Source: CAYRNC01 sp964425645 (GTDB lineage: Bacteria; Bacillota; Clostridia; Peptostreptococcales; Anaerovoracaceae). Taken from it: DNA of 48,888 nt. The translations under genes and the position numbers were made by a program. The DNA lies in NCBI GenBank assembly GCA_964425645.1, contig CAYRNC010000005.1:1-48888 (forward strand), given 5' to 3'. Each line of letters opens with the position of its first letter. The first letter of the stretch is position 1. Below, piece after piece: positions 31,260 through 39,527 of this stretch. The notes under the pieces are model-generated. The model had not been told where the DNA came from. It worked only from the letters and a program-made list of their open reading frames with translations, and did no database searches.

Positions 31260-33671
31260 ATGAATAATAAATACAAGCCATATTCACCTCGTGTAAAAAG
31301 AAAATACGTCGGATCTTACTATCCTAAGATTGATGCCCGCCAAAAAGCTATGGGAAGGACGAAATACTTTGACGACATAACAACAGTATCGTCTGTGCCC
31401 AGAATGCTTTATTGCGCTATTTTGAATTCGCCTCATGCCAATGGGACGATACTTTCAATGGATACGGCGAAGGCGGAAGCGCTTGAAGGCGTCCGCTATA
31501 TTCTGCGTTATGATGATCCCTGGGTTGTTTCAATGAAGCCAACCACCCACTCGTGGTCGGATACGGCAATAACGCCTTATCACAGAGAGACGGTGCCTCG
31601 TTGGTGGGATAGAAGGGTTTTGGATAAGACATCAAGGTTTGTCGGAGATCAAATGGGGGTTGCCGTAGCGGCGGATACCAGAGAAATAGCGGAGAAAGCA
31701 ATAAGGCTTATCGATATCGAATGGGATGTTAAGCCTGCTTTTCTTGAGGTAGATGAGGCTCAGCGTCCGGAAGCGGCGATTCTTCATCCGGAGGCCAATC
31801 CCCGCGGCAATCAGTTGCCGCATCGTGAAGATCTTGACGGCTGCGTCGCAGTGGATGATGTGGTTGTCGACAAGGGTAACGTAGATAAAGCATTTGAGGA
31901 ATCTGATGTGGTTATCAGCGTCGATAAAACATACGGGGGTAATTCCACTCACGGCTGTTTGGACTTCAGAGGCTGCATGATTAAATGGATCGATGACAGG
32001 GTTGAAGTTTGGACGAATCATTATAACTGCGATCAGGTGCGCATGCACATAAATCAGATGCTGGACGTTCCTCAGGCAAAGGTAAGGGTTCACAATACTA
32101 ATTGCGGTGCCCATATGGGTAAATGGAATACGGGAGAAAATATTTTCTTCCTGGTGACGGCAATGCTGGCAAAGAGAACGGGGTGTCCTGTTAAATATAA
32201 GATGAATGTACATGAAGAATTTGCTGAAATGCGAACCATGATCAACTTTAAATTAAAGGCCGGAGCGAAAAAAGACGGGACAATTACCGCTTTGTATTGG
32301 GATGGAATAGCTAATAACGGTGCATATACAGGGGTTACGGGTTATGCTCTGACAGCGTTTCTTAACGCCGAGGGGATAGTGCGTTTATATACGCCGATTG
32401 AAAATGTAAGGATGAAAAGTCGGGTCTTTTTCACCAACAGACTTCCCGGAGGAGTTATGAGGGGTATCGGAAACGTACAGCCATGCTGGGCGCTTACCCA
32501 GGCGGTGGATGAGATAGCCGAATCTCTTGATATGGATCCAATAGACATTTACAAGAAAAACTTTGGAAATCTCTACAATCCGTTTCCGAATTTAAGCGTT
32601 GCTGCAGTACTGGATGCCGGGGCAAAGGCGATCGGATGGGAAAATAGGCATAAGGCCGATGCTGGCGTGCTGATTGACGGATATAAAAAGCGGGGCATGG
32701 GAGTATCGATACATAATCAGTGGCATGCCGAATGGCAGGAGACTATGAGGGGAAGAGTTGAGATATCTATCAGAGTAAATCCCGATATGTCGGTCATACT
32801 GTTTGCGCCTACCAAAGAAACAGGATGCGGGGCTAACAGCGCTATAGTGCTAGCCTGCGCAGATTTGCTGAGTTTTTTAGGTACGACGCCGGAAGACATA
32901 GTATGGGTTGCCGAGGGCGATACGGAGATGGGTCTGCGCGATGTGCCTCCGACTAACAGCGTTATTTCATTCCTTTTGCCTGAAGCAATGGTAGGTGCGG
33001 CAGCCGATGTAAAAAGGGAATTCATAGATAGGGCCGCATTGTATATGGATCTTAACGCGGACGAGTTGGATATTAAAGATGCAAAGATATTTAAAAAATC
33101 AGACCCTTCAGTCTGGATCAATGCCCGGGATGTGATGATGGAAGTGGATTGCGTACCCATAACCGGACGAAATATAAAGGATTCTAACACTACGAAGACA
33201 GGTATCGGATATGGTGCATGGTTCGCTGAAGTTGAAGTGGACATTGAAACCGGAGCAGTTGATGTCGTTAAACTGTCTGTTGCAAATGATGTGGGTCAGG
33301 TAATGCATGCATCCGGTGCAGAAAGTCAGCAGCTGGGGGGTCCCTGCATGGGTATGGGAGAGGCTTTATCAGAAGAGTTTTTCTATGATAAAAAAACCGG
33401 AACACTTCTAAACAATAACTACATTGACTATAAAATGATGGGAATTAAGGATATACCGACAGATGCGACTCCAATATTAAAAGAGGTGTGGAAGGGCGCC
33501 GGAGAATACGGAGCCTGCGGTTTGGCAGAATGCACGTTGACAGGGATGGCGGCGGCTATTGCGAATGCAGTATATAACGCTGCGGGTATTCGAATCGATA
33601 CTGTTCCAATTACCCCTCGAAAAATCCTTGAGGCTCTTGCAGAAAAAGAATTAAAGGAGGCGGGAAAATAA
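31260..33671 (+). CDS. molybdenum hydroxylase, molybdopterin-binding large subunit
   Basis: The 803-residue catalytic subunit of the xanthine dehydrogenase/aldehyde oxidase family. The N-terminal part (about 15-130) is the a/b hammerhead domain (QKAMGRTKYFDDI). The molybdopterin part includes DFRGCMIKW, GAHMGKWNTGENIF, LPGGVMRGIGNVQP, and the end segment with the catalytic base Glu749 in KGAGEYGACG. Such enzymes hydroxylate N-heterocycles or aldehydes with water. Specificity cannot be read here; the GEYGACGLAE segment differs from the GEPP form of typical xanthine dehydrogenases. No Tat signal is present, so it is cytoplasmic. It overlaps the next gene by one base. Confidence 0.93.
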   Translation: MNNKYKPYSPRVKRKYVGSYYPKIDARQKAMGRTKYFDDITTVSSVPRMLYCAILNSPHANGTILSMDTAKAEALEGVRYILRYDDPWVVSMKPTTHSWSDTAITPYHRETVPRWWDRRVLDKTSRFVGDQMGVAVAADTREIAEKAIRLIDIEWDVKPAFLEVDEAQRPEAAILHPEANPRGNQLPHREDLDGCVAVDDVVVDKGNVDKAFEESDVVISVDKTYGGNSTHGCLDFRGCMIKWIDDRVEVWTNHYNCDQVRMHINQMLDVPQAKVRVHNTNCGAHMGKWNTGENIFFLVTAMLAKRTGCPVKYKMNVHEEFAEMRTMINFKLKAGAKKDGTITALYWDGIANNGAYTGVTGYALTAFLNAEGIVRLYTPIENVRMKSRVFFTNRLPGGVMRGIGNVQPCWALTQAVDEIAESLDMDPIDIYKKNFGNLYNPFPNLSVAAVLDAGAKAIGWENRHKADAGVLIDGYKKRGMGVSIHNQWHAEWQETMRGRVEISIRVNPDMSVILFAPTKETGCGANSAIVLACADLLSFLGTTPEDIVWVAEGDTEMGLRDVPPTNSVISFLLPEAMVGAAADVKREFIDRAALYMDLNADELDIKDAKIFKKSDPSVWINARDVMMEVDCVPITGRNIKDSNTTKTGIGYGAWFAEVEVDIETGAVDVVKLSVANDVGQVMHASGAESQQLGGPCMGMGEALSEEFFYDKKTGTLLNNNYIDYKMMGIKDIPTDATPILKEVWKGAGEYGACGLAECTLTGMAAAIANAVYNAAGIRIDTVPITPRKILEALAEKELKEAGK

Positions 33672-36037
33672 TGGAGAGATTTACATACTCTAGACCTGAA
33701 AGCCTGGAGGAAGCTGTTACAAGATTAAAAGCCGATGAAAAAGTGCAGATCCTGGCCGGGGGGACAGATTTAATGGGTACATTAAAGGAAGATTCCTCGC
33801 CCGCCGCACCAAATGAATTAGTTTCGCTTAAAAAGCTTGGATTAAATTACATTAAAGAAAGCGGAAGTTCATTAAAAATAGGAGCCATGACTTCTTTAAC
33901 TGAATTGGAATCTTCCGATGCGGTAAAAAAATATCCGGTCCTTTGGCAGGCAATTCATGAGGTCGCTTCCCCGCAAATAAGAAACATCGCCACAATCGGA
34001 GGAAACATCTGCCAGGAGCCGCGTTGCTGGTACTACAGATATCAGGGCAATAAATTTAATTGCATGAGAAAAGACGGACAATTGTGTAACGCCCTGACAG
34101 GAAATAATATTTACCACTCAATTTTTGGTGCCGCTAAGGTGTGTGATACCGCCTGCCAGCGAGCGTGCCCTAATGAAACAGAAATAGCTGCATATATGGA
34201 GGAATTAAGAAAGGGAAACATAAAAGGGGCCGCCGATATTTTGTTCAGGGTCAATCCTATCGCGGCAGTAACGGGAAGAGTTTGTCCACATACGTGTCAA
34301 AGCGAATGCAGCAGGAACTCTTTTGACCAGGCGGTTTCGATTCGGGATGTAGAAAAATATTTAGGCGATTATATTCTTGATCATGCTAAGGAATATTTTG
34401 CGGCGCCCGGTAAAGAAGCAGATAAAAAGGCGATAGTGATAGGGGCGGGACCTGCCGGGCTGACAGCGGCTTTTAAGCTTAGAAGTGCAGGCGTTGCCGT
34501 CACCGTAATCGATGAAAATGAAGAAATCGGCGGAATGATGTTTTACGGGATACCTGCATTCAGGCTTCCCAAATCCATATTGGAGCGTATCAAAAAGGCT
34601 CTGTCAGGCATGGGTATAGAGTTTAAAATGAATACTAAAGTCGGATTGGATGTTACCGTTGCGCAGTTGGAGAAAATATCCGACGCAGTAATTGTCGGCA
34701 CGGGTGCATGGGAATCCCAGGGGCTCGATTTTCCGGTCGGAGACATAAAGAATGTGATGACGGGAATCGATTTTCTTAATAAGGTTGCAAGGCATCAAAA
34801 AATTAATTTGGGGGAAAATGTCTTAGTAATCGGCGGAGGGAATACAGCCATTGATGCGTGCAGAACGGCGAAAAGGATGGGTGCGAAGAGCGTTTGCGTA
34901 GCATACAGGAGAACCCGGTTCGAAATGCCTGCAGAAGACGCCGAGAGACTGGAAGCGGTTGAGGAAGATGTAGCTTTTAGGTATTTGTCGGCACCGATCG
35001 AATTGATATCCAATGGGGAAGGAGAATTAAAAAAGGTTGTTCTGCAAAAAATGGAGCTTGCAGAACCTGACTCAAGCGGCCGGAGGCGGCCAGTCCCGAT
35101 AGATGGCGCGGTTGAAACAGTTGATGCCGATTCAATAATAATTGCAATCGGTCAAAGGATAGATACCGGATATCTGCCGGATATCATAACAACAGATAAA
35201 GGTAACAGAATAATCATTGACCCGTCGACTTATATGACCGGCAAAGATAAAATCTTCGCCGCAGGTGATGCTGTAAACGGGCCCAAAACAGTTGTGGAAG
35301 CAATTGCCGGAGGTAGAAAAACAGCATTAAAAATTCTCGAATATTTAGGTTTGGACGTGAAGGATCAAAAGGACGCTGATCCGAAATACCAGGAAGTCGA
35401 ATTCGACCTGTCCTCGCTTAAGTACTCACAATCAAATAAACCATCTGCAATCCCGGCAGACACCAGAACCCTTTACGAAGAAGATTTATTAGGTCAGCCT
35501 AAAGATAAAATTGTAACCGAGGCTCATCGTTGCTTTAATTGCGGTTGTGTTGCGGTGAATCCTTCGGACATAGCTCCTGCTTTGATAGCGCTTGGTGCGG
35601 ATATCGTTACGACGGAACGCGTTATCCCTTCATCTGATTTTTTTGCGGTCGGAATAGAATCTTCCACAGTTCTGCATAAAGGCGAATTTGTTAAAGAGAT
35701 CCTGATTCCGATGAAAGAAACTGAAGGAATTCAGGAATACAGGAAATTCAGGATAAGAAAATCCATCGATTTCCCGATAGCGGGACTGGCTTCGAATATT
35801 CGAATCAAGGAGGGAAAAGTTGAACGCGCAAGGTTGGTTTTCAGCGGAATTGCCCCGATACCTTACGAATTCAAGAACGTTGAGGATTACCTGAGGGGGA
35901 AAAGGCTCAATGCGGAAACAGCCGAAGCTGCAGGGAAAATAGCATTAGAGGGAGTAAAGCCTTTAGCTGAAAATTTATTTAAGGTTCAACTTGTAAAAGC
36001 ATTTATAAGGCGCGCCGTTTTAAATGCTGTCAAATAA
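33671..36037 (+). CDS. FAD subunit of molybdenum hydroxylase with inserted GltD-like oxidoreductase
   Basis: A 788-residue fusion. Residues 1-155 are the first part of a CoxM/XdhB FAD domain: ILAGGTDLM, RNIATIGGNIC, and Cys114, Cys119, Cys131 and Cys139, which fit the 4Fe-4S loop known from 4-hydroxybenzoyl-CoA reductase. Residues 156-620 form a complete GltD-like module: two Cys groups (158/162/166 and 205/209/213) for Fe-S clusters, an FAD fold GAGPAGLTAAF at 259, an NAD(P)H fold GGGNTAIDACRTA at 388, and the FAD-end motif KIFAAGDAVNGPKTVVEAI. From 624 the CoxM domain resumes: CVAVNPSDIAPALIALGAD, then its C-terminal domain. The insert is therefore nested and not end-fused. It likely passes electrons to or from NAD(P)H. 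Confidence 0.9.
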   Translation: MERFTYSRPESLEEAVTRLKADEKVQILAGGTDLMGTLKEDSSPAAPNELVSLKKLGLNYIKESGSSLKIGAMTSLTELESSDAVKKYPVLWQAIHEVASPQIRNIATIGGNICQEPRCWYYRYQGNKFNCMRKDGQLCNALTGNNIYHSIFGAAKVCDTACQRACPNETEIAAYMEELRKGNIKGAADILFRVNPIAAVTGRVCPHTCQSECSRNSFDQAVSIRDVEKYLGDYILDHAKEYFAAPGKEADKKAIVIGAGPAGLTAAFKLRSAGVAVTVIDENEEIGGMMFYGIPAFRLPKSILERIKKALSGMGIEFKMNTKVGLDVTVAQLEKISDAVIVGTGAWESQGLDFPVGDIKNVMTGIDFLNKVARHQKINLGENVLVIGGGNTAIDACRTAKRMGAKSVCVAYRRTRFEMPAEDAERLEAVEEDVAFRYLSAPIELISNGEGELKKVVLQKMELAEPDSSGRRRPVPIDGAVETVDADSIIIAIGQRIDTGYLPDIITTDKGNRIIIDPSTYMTGKDKIFAAGDAVNGPKTVVEAIAGGRKTALKILEYLGLDVKDQKDADPKYQEVEFDLSSLKYSQSNKPSAIPADTRTLYEEDLLGQPKDKIVTEAHRCFNCGCVAVNPSDIAPALIALGADIVTTERVIPSSDFFAVGIESSTVLHKGEFVKEILIPMKETEGIQEYRKFRIRKSIDFPIAGLASNIRIKEGKVERARLVFSGIAPIPYEFKNVEDYLRGKRLNAETAEAAGKIALEGVKPLAENLFKVQLVKAFIRRAVLNAVK

Positions 36038-36060
36038 AAATATAAGGGAGGTAAGGTCTA

Positions 36061-37458
36061 ATGAATTCCAAAGATTCAGCAACAGCAATTTCTAACAACG
36101 GGATGCAGGCATCGCCCTATAAGCAGGAACTGAAAAGGGTATTGACCCTTAAGGATCTGGTTATCTTCGGGTTGTTATCTGTTTTTCCGATGGCTCCGAT
36201 TCAGGTTTACGGGGAAGTAACGCATCAGACGATGGGCATGGCTCCGCTCGTTTACATTGTCGGGGTTGTAGCCATGATATTTACGGCGATAAGCTATGAT
36301 TCGCTGGCAAGGGAGTTTCCTCATACAGGGGCCTCTTATATGTATGTTTCCAAGGCGATTAACCCTCATTTCGGTTTTCTTGCAGGTTGGTTAATTACAG
36401 TTGATTATATCCTTGTACCATCCTTACTCGTATCATTTGGCGGGGTTTGGCTTTCAAAGAGTCTGACTCCTGCCATTCCCGCCTACTTTTGGATCATAGT
36501 TTTTGCTGCCATAATTACATATGTAAACGGGCGCGGTATCAAATTGACAGCTAACACAGATCTCGTTATGCTCATTTTAGAACTTGTCGCTATTGCACTT
36601 TTTGTTATTCTTGCATTTAAGTTTGTGATAATAGATGGAAACGGGGTTGGTCATTTTTCAATAGACCCAATATATCGAAAGGGGGATGTGAATCTGACCT
36701 TTATTGCCCATGCCACTACCATCGCAATATTCGGATACCTGGGCTTTGACGGGATTACGGCATTATCCGAAGAAGTTGAAAATCCAAGAAGGAATATAGG
36801 TTTAGCGATTATCGCCACCCTGTGTCTGATTGGAATATGCTTTATCCTGCAGTCATACTTCGCATCACTTGCACACCCAGGATTTGATGATTTGGATATC
36901 GATTTGGCTTTCTTCCAGATTGTAAGAGAAGTTGGCGGAGTTTGGATGTATTATCTGTTCCTGATTATCGGCATAATTGCATGCGGCATTGCAAATGCTT
37001 TGGTAGTCCAGACAAGCATTTCTAGAATACTTTACTCTATGTCAAGGGATCGGGTGCTGCCCGGATATAAGTTCTTCGGTAAGATACATCCAAAATATCA
37101 AACTCCATTGAACGCTACTATTTTTGTCGGAATTGTTACTGTAATTGTCGCTGCCCTATCAATTGATGTACTTTTACAAGTGGTGGCCTTTGGAGCATTG
37201 ACGACGTTTTTAGCGGTCAATGTCGCAGTCGTTGTATATTTCTGCATTAAGAAAAAAAATAGGGGAATGTCTTTGATCCGCTACCTGGTGCTTCCTGTTA
37301 TAGGTTTTGCCATTATAATGTTCGTGTGGGTGCAATTCGATAAAATCGCATACATATTGGGCGGAACCTGGCTGCTGATAGGTATTATAATCGGATTGGT
37401 AAAATCAAAAGGTTATAAGATTGTGCCGGAAGCGTTTAAGAAGGACATGATGCAATAA
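36061..37458 (+). CDS. APC-family amino acid permease
   Basis: A 465-residue integral membrane protein of the amino acid-polyamine-organocation superfamily with about 12 hydrophobic segments. TM1 has VIFGLLSVFPMAPIQVYG, and TM6 has FGYLGFDGITALSEEVENP with the unwound helix and the conserved Glu motif. ISRILYSMSRDRVLP follows TM8. It resembles the PuuP/YjeH-like branch. AAGGGAGG precedes the ATG, 23 bases after the FAD subunit. As last gene of the operon it probably imports the lyase substrate. A terminator follows at 37575. Confidence 0.9.
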   Translation: MNSKDSATAISNNGMQASPYKQELKRVLTLKDLVIFGLLSVFPMAPIQVYGEVTHQTMGMAPLVYIVGVVAMIFTAISYDSLAREFPHTGASYMYVSKAINPHFGFLAGWLITVDYILVPSLLVSFGGVWLSKSLTPAIPAYFWIIVFAAIITYVNGRGIKLTANTDLVMLILELVAIALFVILAFKFVIIDGNGVGHFSIDPIYRKGDVNLTFIAHATTIAIFGYLGFDGITALSEEVENPRRNIGLAIIATLCLIGICFILQSYFASLAHPGFDDLDIDLAFFQIVREVGGVWMYYLFLIIGIIACGIANALVVQTSISRILYSMSRDRVLPGYKFFGKIHPKYQTPLNATIFVGIVTVIVAALSIDVLLQVVAFGALTTFLAVNVAVVVYFCIKKKNRGMSLIRYLVLPVIGFAIIMFVWVQFDKIAYILGGTWLLIGIIIGLVKSKGYKIVPEAFKKDMMQ

Positions 37459-37504
37459 ATTCAAAAAACCGTAAAACAAAATGACAATTCGGTCTGAGAA
37501 TACT

Positions 37505-37553
37505 GGTCAAAACAGTTTTTTTGAAATACAATAACGTTATAATATTTTTGACC
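37505..37553. repeat. 8-bp inverted repeat flanking a TATAAT box
   Basis: GGTCAAAA (37505-37512) and TTTTGACC (37546-37553) are perfect inverted copies 33 bases apart, with TATAAT at 37538-37543 between them. It may be an operator or a weak hairpin in the 3' region of the permease transcript. Confidence 0.3.
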
Positions 37554-37574
37554 GTTAGTAATCCGGAAGATTAA

Positions 37575-37610
37575 GATGCGGTTTCATATTTAAGAGCCGC
37601 ATCTTTGTTT
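37575..37610 (+). terminator. intrinsic terminator after the permease
   Basis: GATGCGG (37575-37581) and CCGCATC (37597-37603) form a 7-bp stem followed by TTTGTTT. Confidence 0.8.
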
Positions 37611-37661
37611 ATCTGAAATGTACCCGAAAGGAGAAAGTGCCCAGATATATCTGGCAGTTAT

Positions 37662-39365
37662 ATGCAGAAAATGAGATTGGAAGTTATACTGGAGAATTTG
37701 CCTTCCGCTATGGGGCTGCTGTTGACCGATCAAGATAGCAATATCATTTCTTATGGAGGTATAGCCGATCAGATTCTTGATCAGGACTGCATACCTCCGG
37801 AACTTATATACGCGCTTAAAAATGCGGTGGAACACGGCTCGTCGGTGTTTAAGGCTCCCAAACGCAAAAGTATTATGATCGATGTAACAAGGGCAACGTA
37901 TAACGGCAACATTTATTATATGTTTTGGCTGAGGGATTGGACGGAAAATGCAGATAATGAAATCAGACTGCATTGTTCCATGGAAATTCTGGATAATATC
38001 AACGAAGGCGTAATAGCAACAGATGAAAACGGGTGTATTTTTATATATAATAAACAGCTGTCAGAATTTGAGGATTTACCACAAAAAAGCGTGATAGGGA
38101 AAAGATTAAAGGACGTTTATAATTGGTCAATGGAGAACAGCGAGCACATGCATGTGATAAAAACCAAAACCCCGCTGACAGAAGGCAATTATCGAACAAT
38201 AACACATAAAGGGAGGATAAATCATTTGGTTGCATCTACGTATCCGATAGTGGAAAAAGGCGATGTAGTTGCAGCATATTCAATCAGCAGAAATGTAACG
38301 AAGATTCGGGAAATTTACAACAGAACAGTTGACTTGCTGCCAATATCAAACGGGGCGCAGCAAGAGTTAAAAAACGGAACCAGATTTACTTTTGAAGATA
38401 TTATATGTGAAAACGTTAAGATGAAGTCGCTGATTTCAGATGCGCAAAAAGCGGCACTTTCTCCATCTCCGGTGTTGGTATATGGGGAGACCGGAACCGG
38501 CAAGGAATTGTTTGTGCAGGGGATTCACAACAGCGGGCCTTCACGTAAAGAGCCCTTTGTAGCGTTAAATTGTGCTGCTTTGCCTGAGAGCCTCCTGGAA
38601 AGCCTGCTGTTTGGGACAGTCAAGGGGGCTTTCACAGGTTCAGAATCAACTGTCGGTTTTTTTGAACAGGCTAAGGAGGGCACGCTGTATTTAGATGAAA
38701 TAAATTCAATGCCGCTGAATCTCCAGGCAAAATTGCTTCGTGTAATACAGGAAAAAAAATTTCATCGCATAGGCGGGTCGGAGGAAGTTATGATGAAGTG
38801 CAAAATAATAAGCTCTGTCAACAAAGATCCCTTCTTATGCATTAAAGAGGGCCAATTGAGACAGGACTTATACTATCGCTTAGGCGTGATTACCCTTCCT
38901 ATACCTCCTTTGCGGGATCGAAGAGAAGATATCCCAAAGCTGATCGAATACTTTCTTAATAAATACAGTCAGCTTTATAGAAATAAAAAAGTAACGGCGG
39001 AAAAGAGTTTGATTGATGCGCTGAAGCTGTATGACTGGCCGGGCAACGTCAGAGAACTTGAACATATAATCGAGCAGGCGGTATCCCTGATTAAAGAGAA
39101 TGAAGAGCTGGCCATTAATAATTTGCCGATGTATCTTAGAAATAAATTGTTTACACAAAAATTCATGTTGGTTAATAATAAGTTGGGAAAGGGAAGCTTA
39201 AATGAAATTTTAAGCGAAGTGGAACGAAGAATTATAAACGAGGCACTTGAAAACCACAATATGAACGTAACGCGTGCTGCAAAAAGCATAGGTATCGCAC
39301 GTCAAAATCTTCAATATAGGATGGATAAGCTCGGAATTAAAAAGAAAGATACAGTGCATCAATGA
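37662..39365 (+). CDS. sigma-54-dependent PAS-domain transcription activator
   Basis: A 567-residue enhancer-binding protein. Residues 5-95 and 105-220 look like two PAS-type sensor domains (second: EILDNINEGVIATDENGCI). The AAA+ domain has Walker A GETGTGKE (275-282), the sigma-54 contact loop GAFTGS (322-327, usual form GAFTGA), Walker B TLYLDE (341-346), and DLYYRLGV. A Fis-type helix-turn-helix ends the protein (NVTRAAKSIGIARQNLQYRM). Its neighbour operon has a sigma-54 promoter with two upstream repeats, so it is the likely activator, sensing a small molecule through PAS. The start is uncertain: AAAGGAG at 37627 is 28 bases before this ATG. Confidence 0.93.
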   Translation: MQKMRLEVILENLPSAMGLLLTDQDSNIISYGGIADQILDQDCIPPELIYALKNAVEHGSSVFKAPKRKSIMIDVTRATYNGNIYYMFWLRDWTENADNEIRLHCSMEILDNINEGVIATDENGCIFIYNKQLSEFEDLPQKSVIGKRLKDVYNWSMENSEHMHVIKTKTPLTEGNYRTITHKGRINHLVASTYPIVEKGDVVAAYSISRNVTKIREIYNRTVDLLPISNGAQQELKNGTRFTFEDIICENVKMKSLISDAQKAALSPSPVLVYGETGTGKELFVQGIHNSGPSRKEPFVALNCAALPESLLESLLFGTVKGAFTGSESTVGFFEQAKEGTLYLDEINSMPLNLQAKLLRVIQEKKFHRIGGSEEVMMKCKIISSVNKDPFLCIKEGQLRQDLYYRLGVITLPIPPLRDRREDIPKLIEYFLNKYSQLYRNKKVTAEKSLIDALKLYDWPGNVRELEHIIEQAVSLIKENEELAINNLPMYLRNKLFTQKFMLVNNKLGKGSLNEILSEVERRIINEALENHNMNVTRAAKSIGIARQNLQYRMDKLGIKKKDTVHQ

Positions 39366-39459
39366 TATCGCCTATAAAAAAATGATGATTTTTCGCGGCA
39401 GGACGCTTGATTTTATTGATTTAATAAACTATAATTTGATTTTATATGAATAAAGAGTT

Positions 39460-39489
39460 GTGACATATCGTAAAATCTTTGAATATAAT
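39460..39489 (+). promoter_or_regulatory. promoter of the pyruvate:ferredoxin oxidoreductase gene
   Basis: GTGACA (39460-39465), 18-base spacer, TATAAT (39484-39489), about 38 bases before the start codon. Confidence 0.6.
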
Positions 39490-39527
39490 ATAAATTTAGA
39501 TAATTTTCTGTAAAGGAGATATTTATA

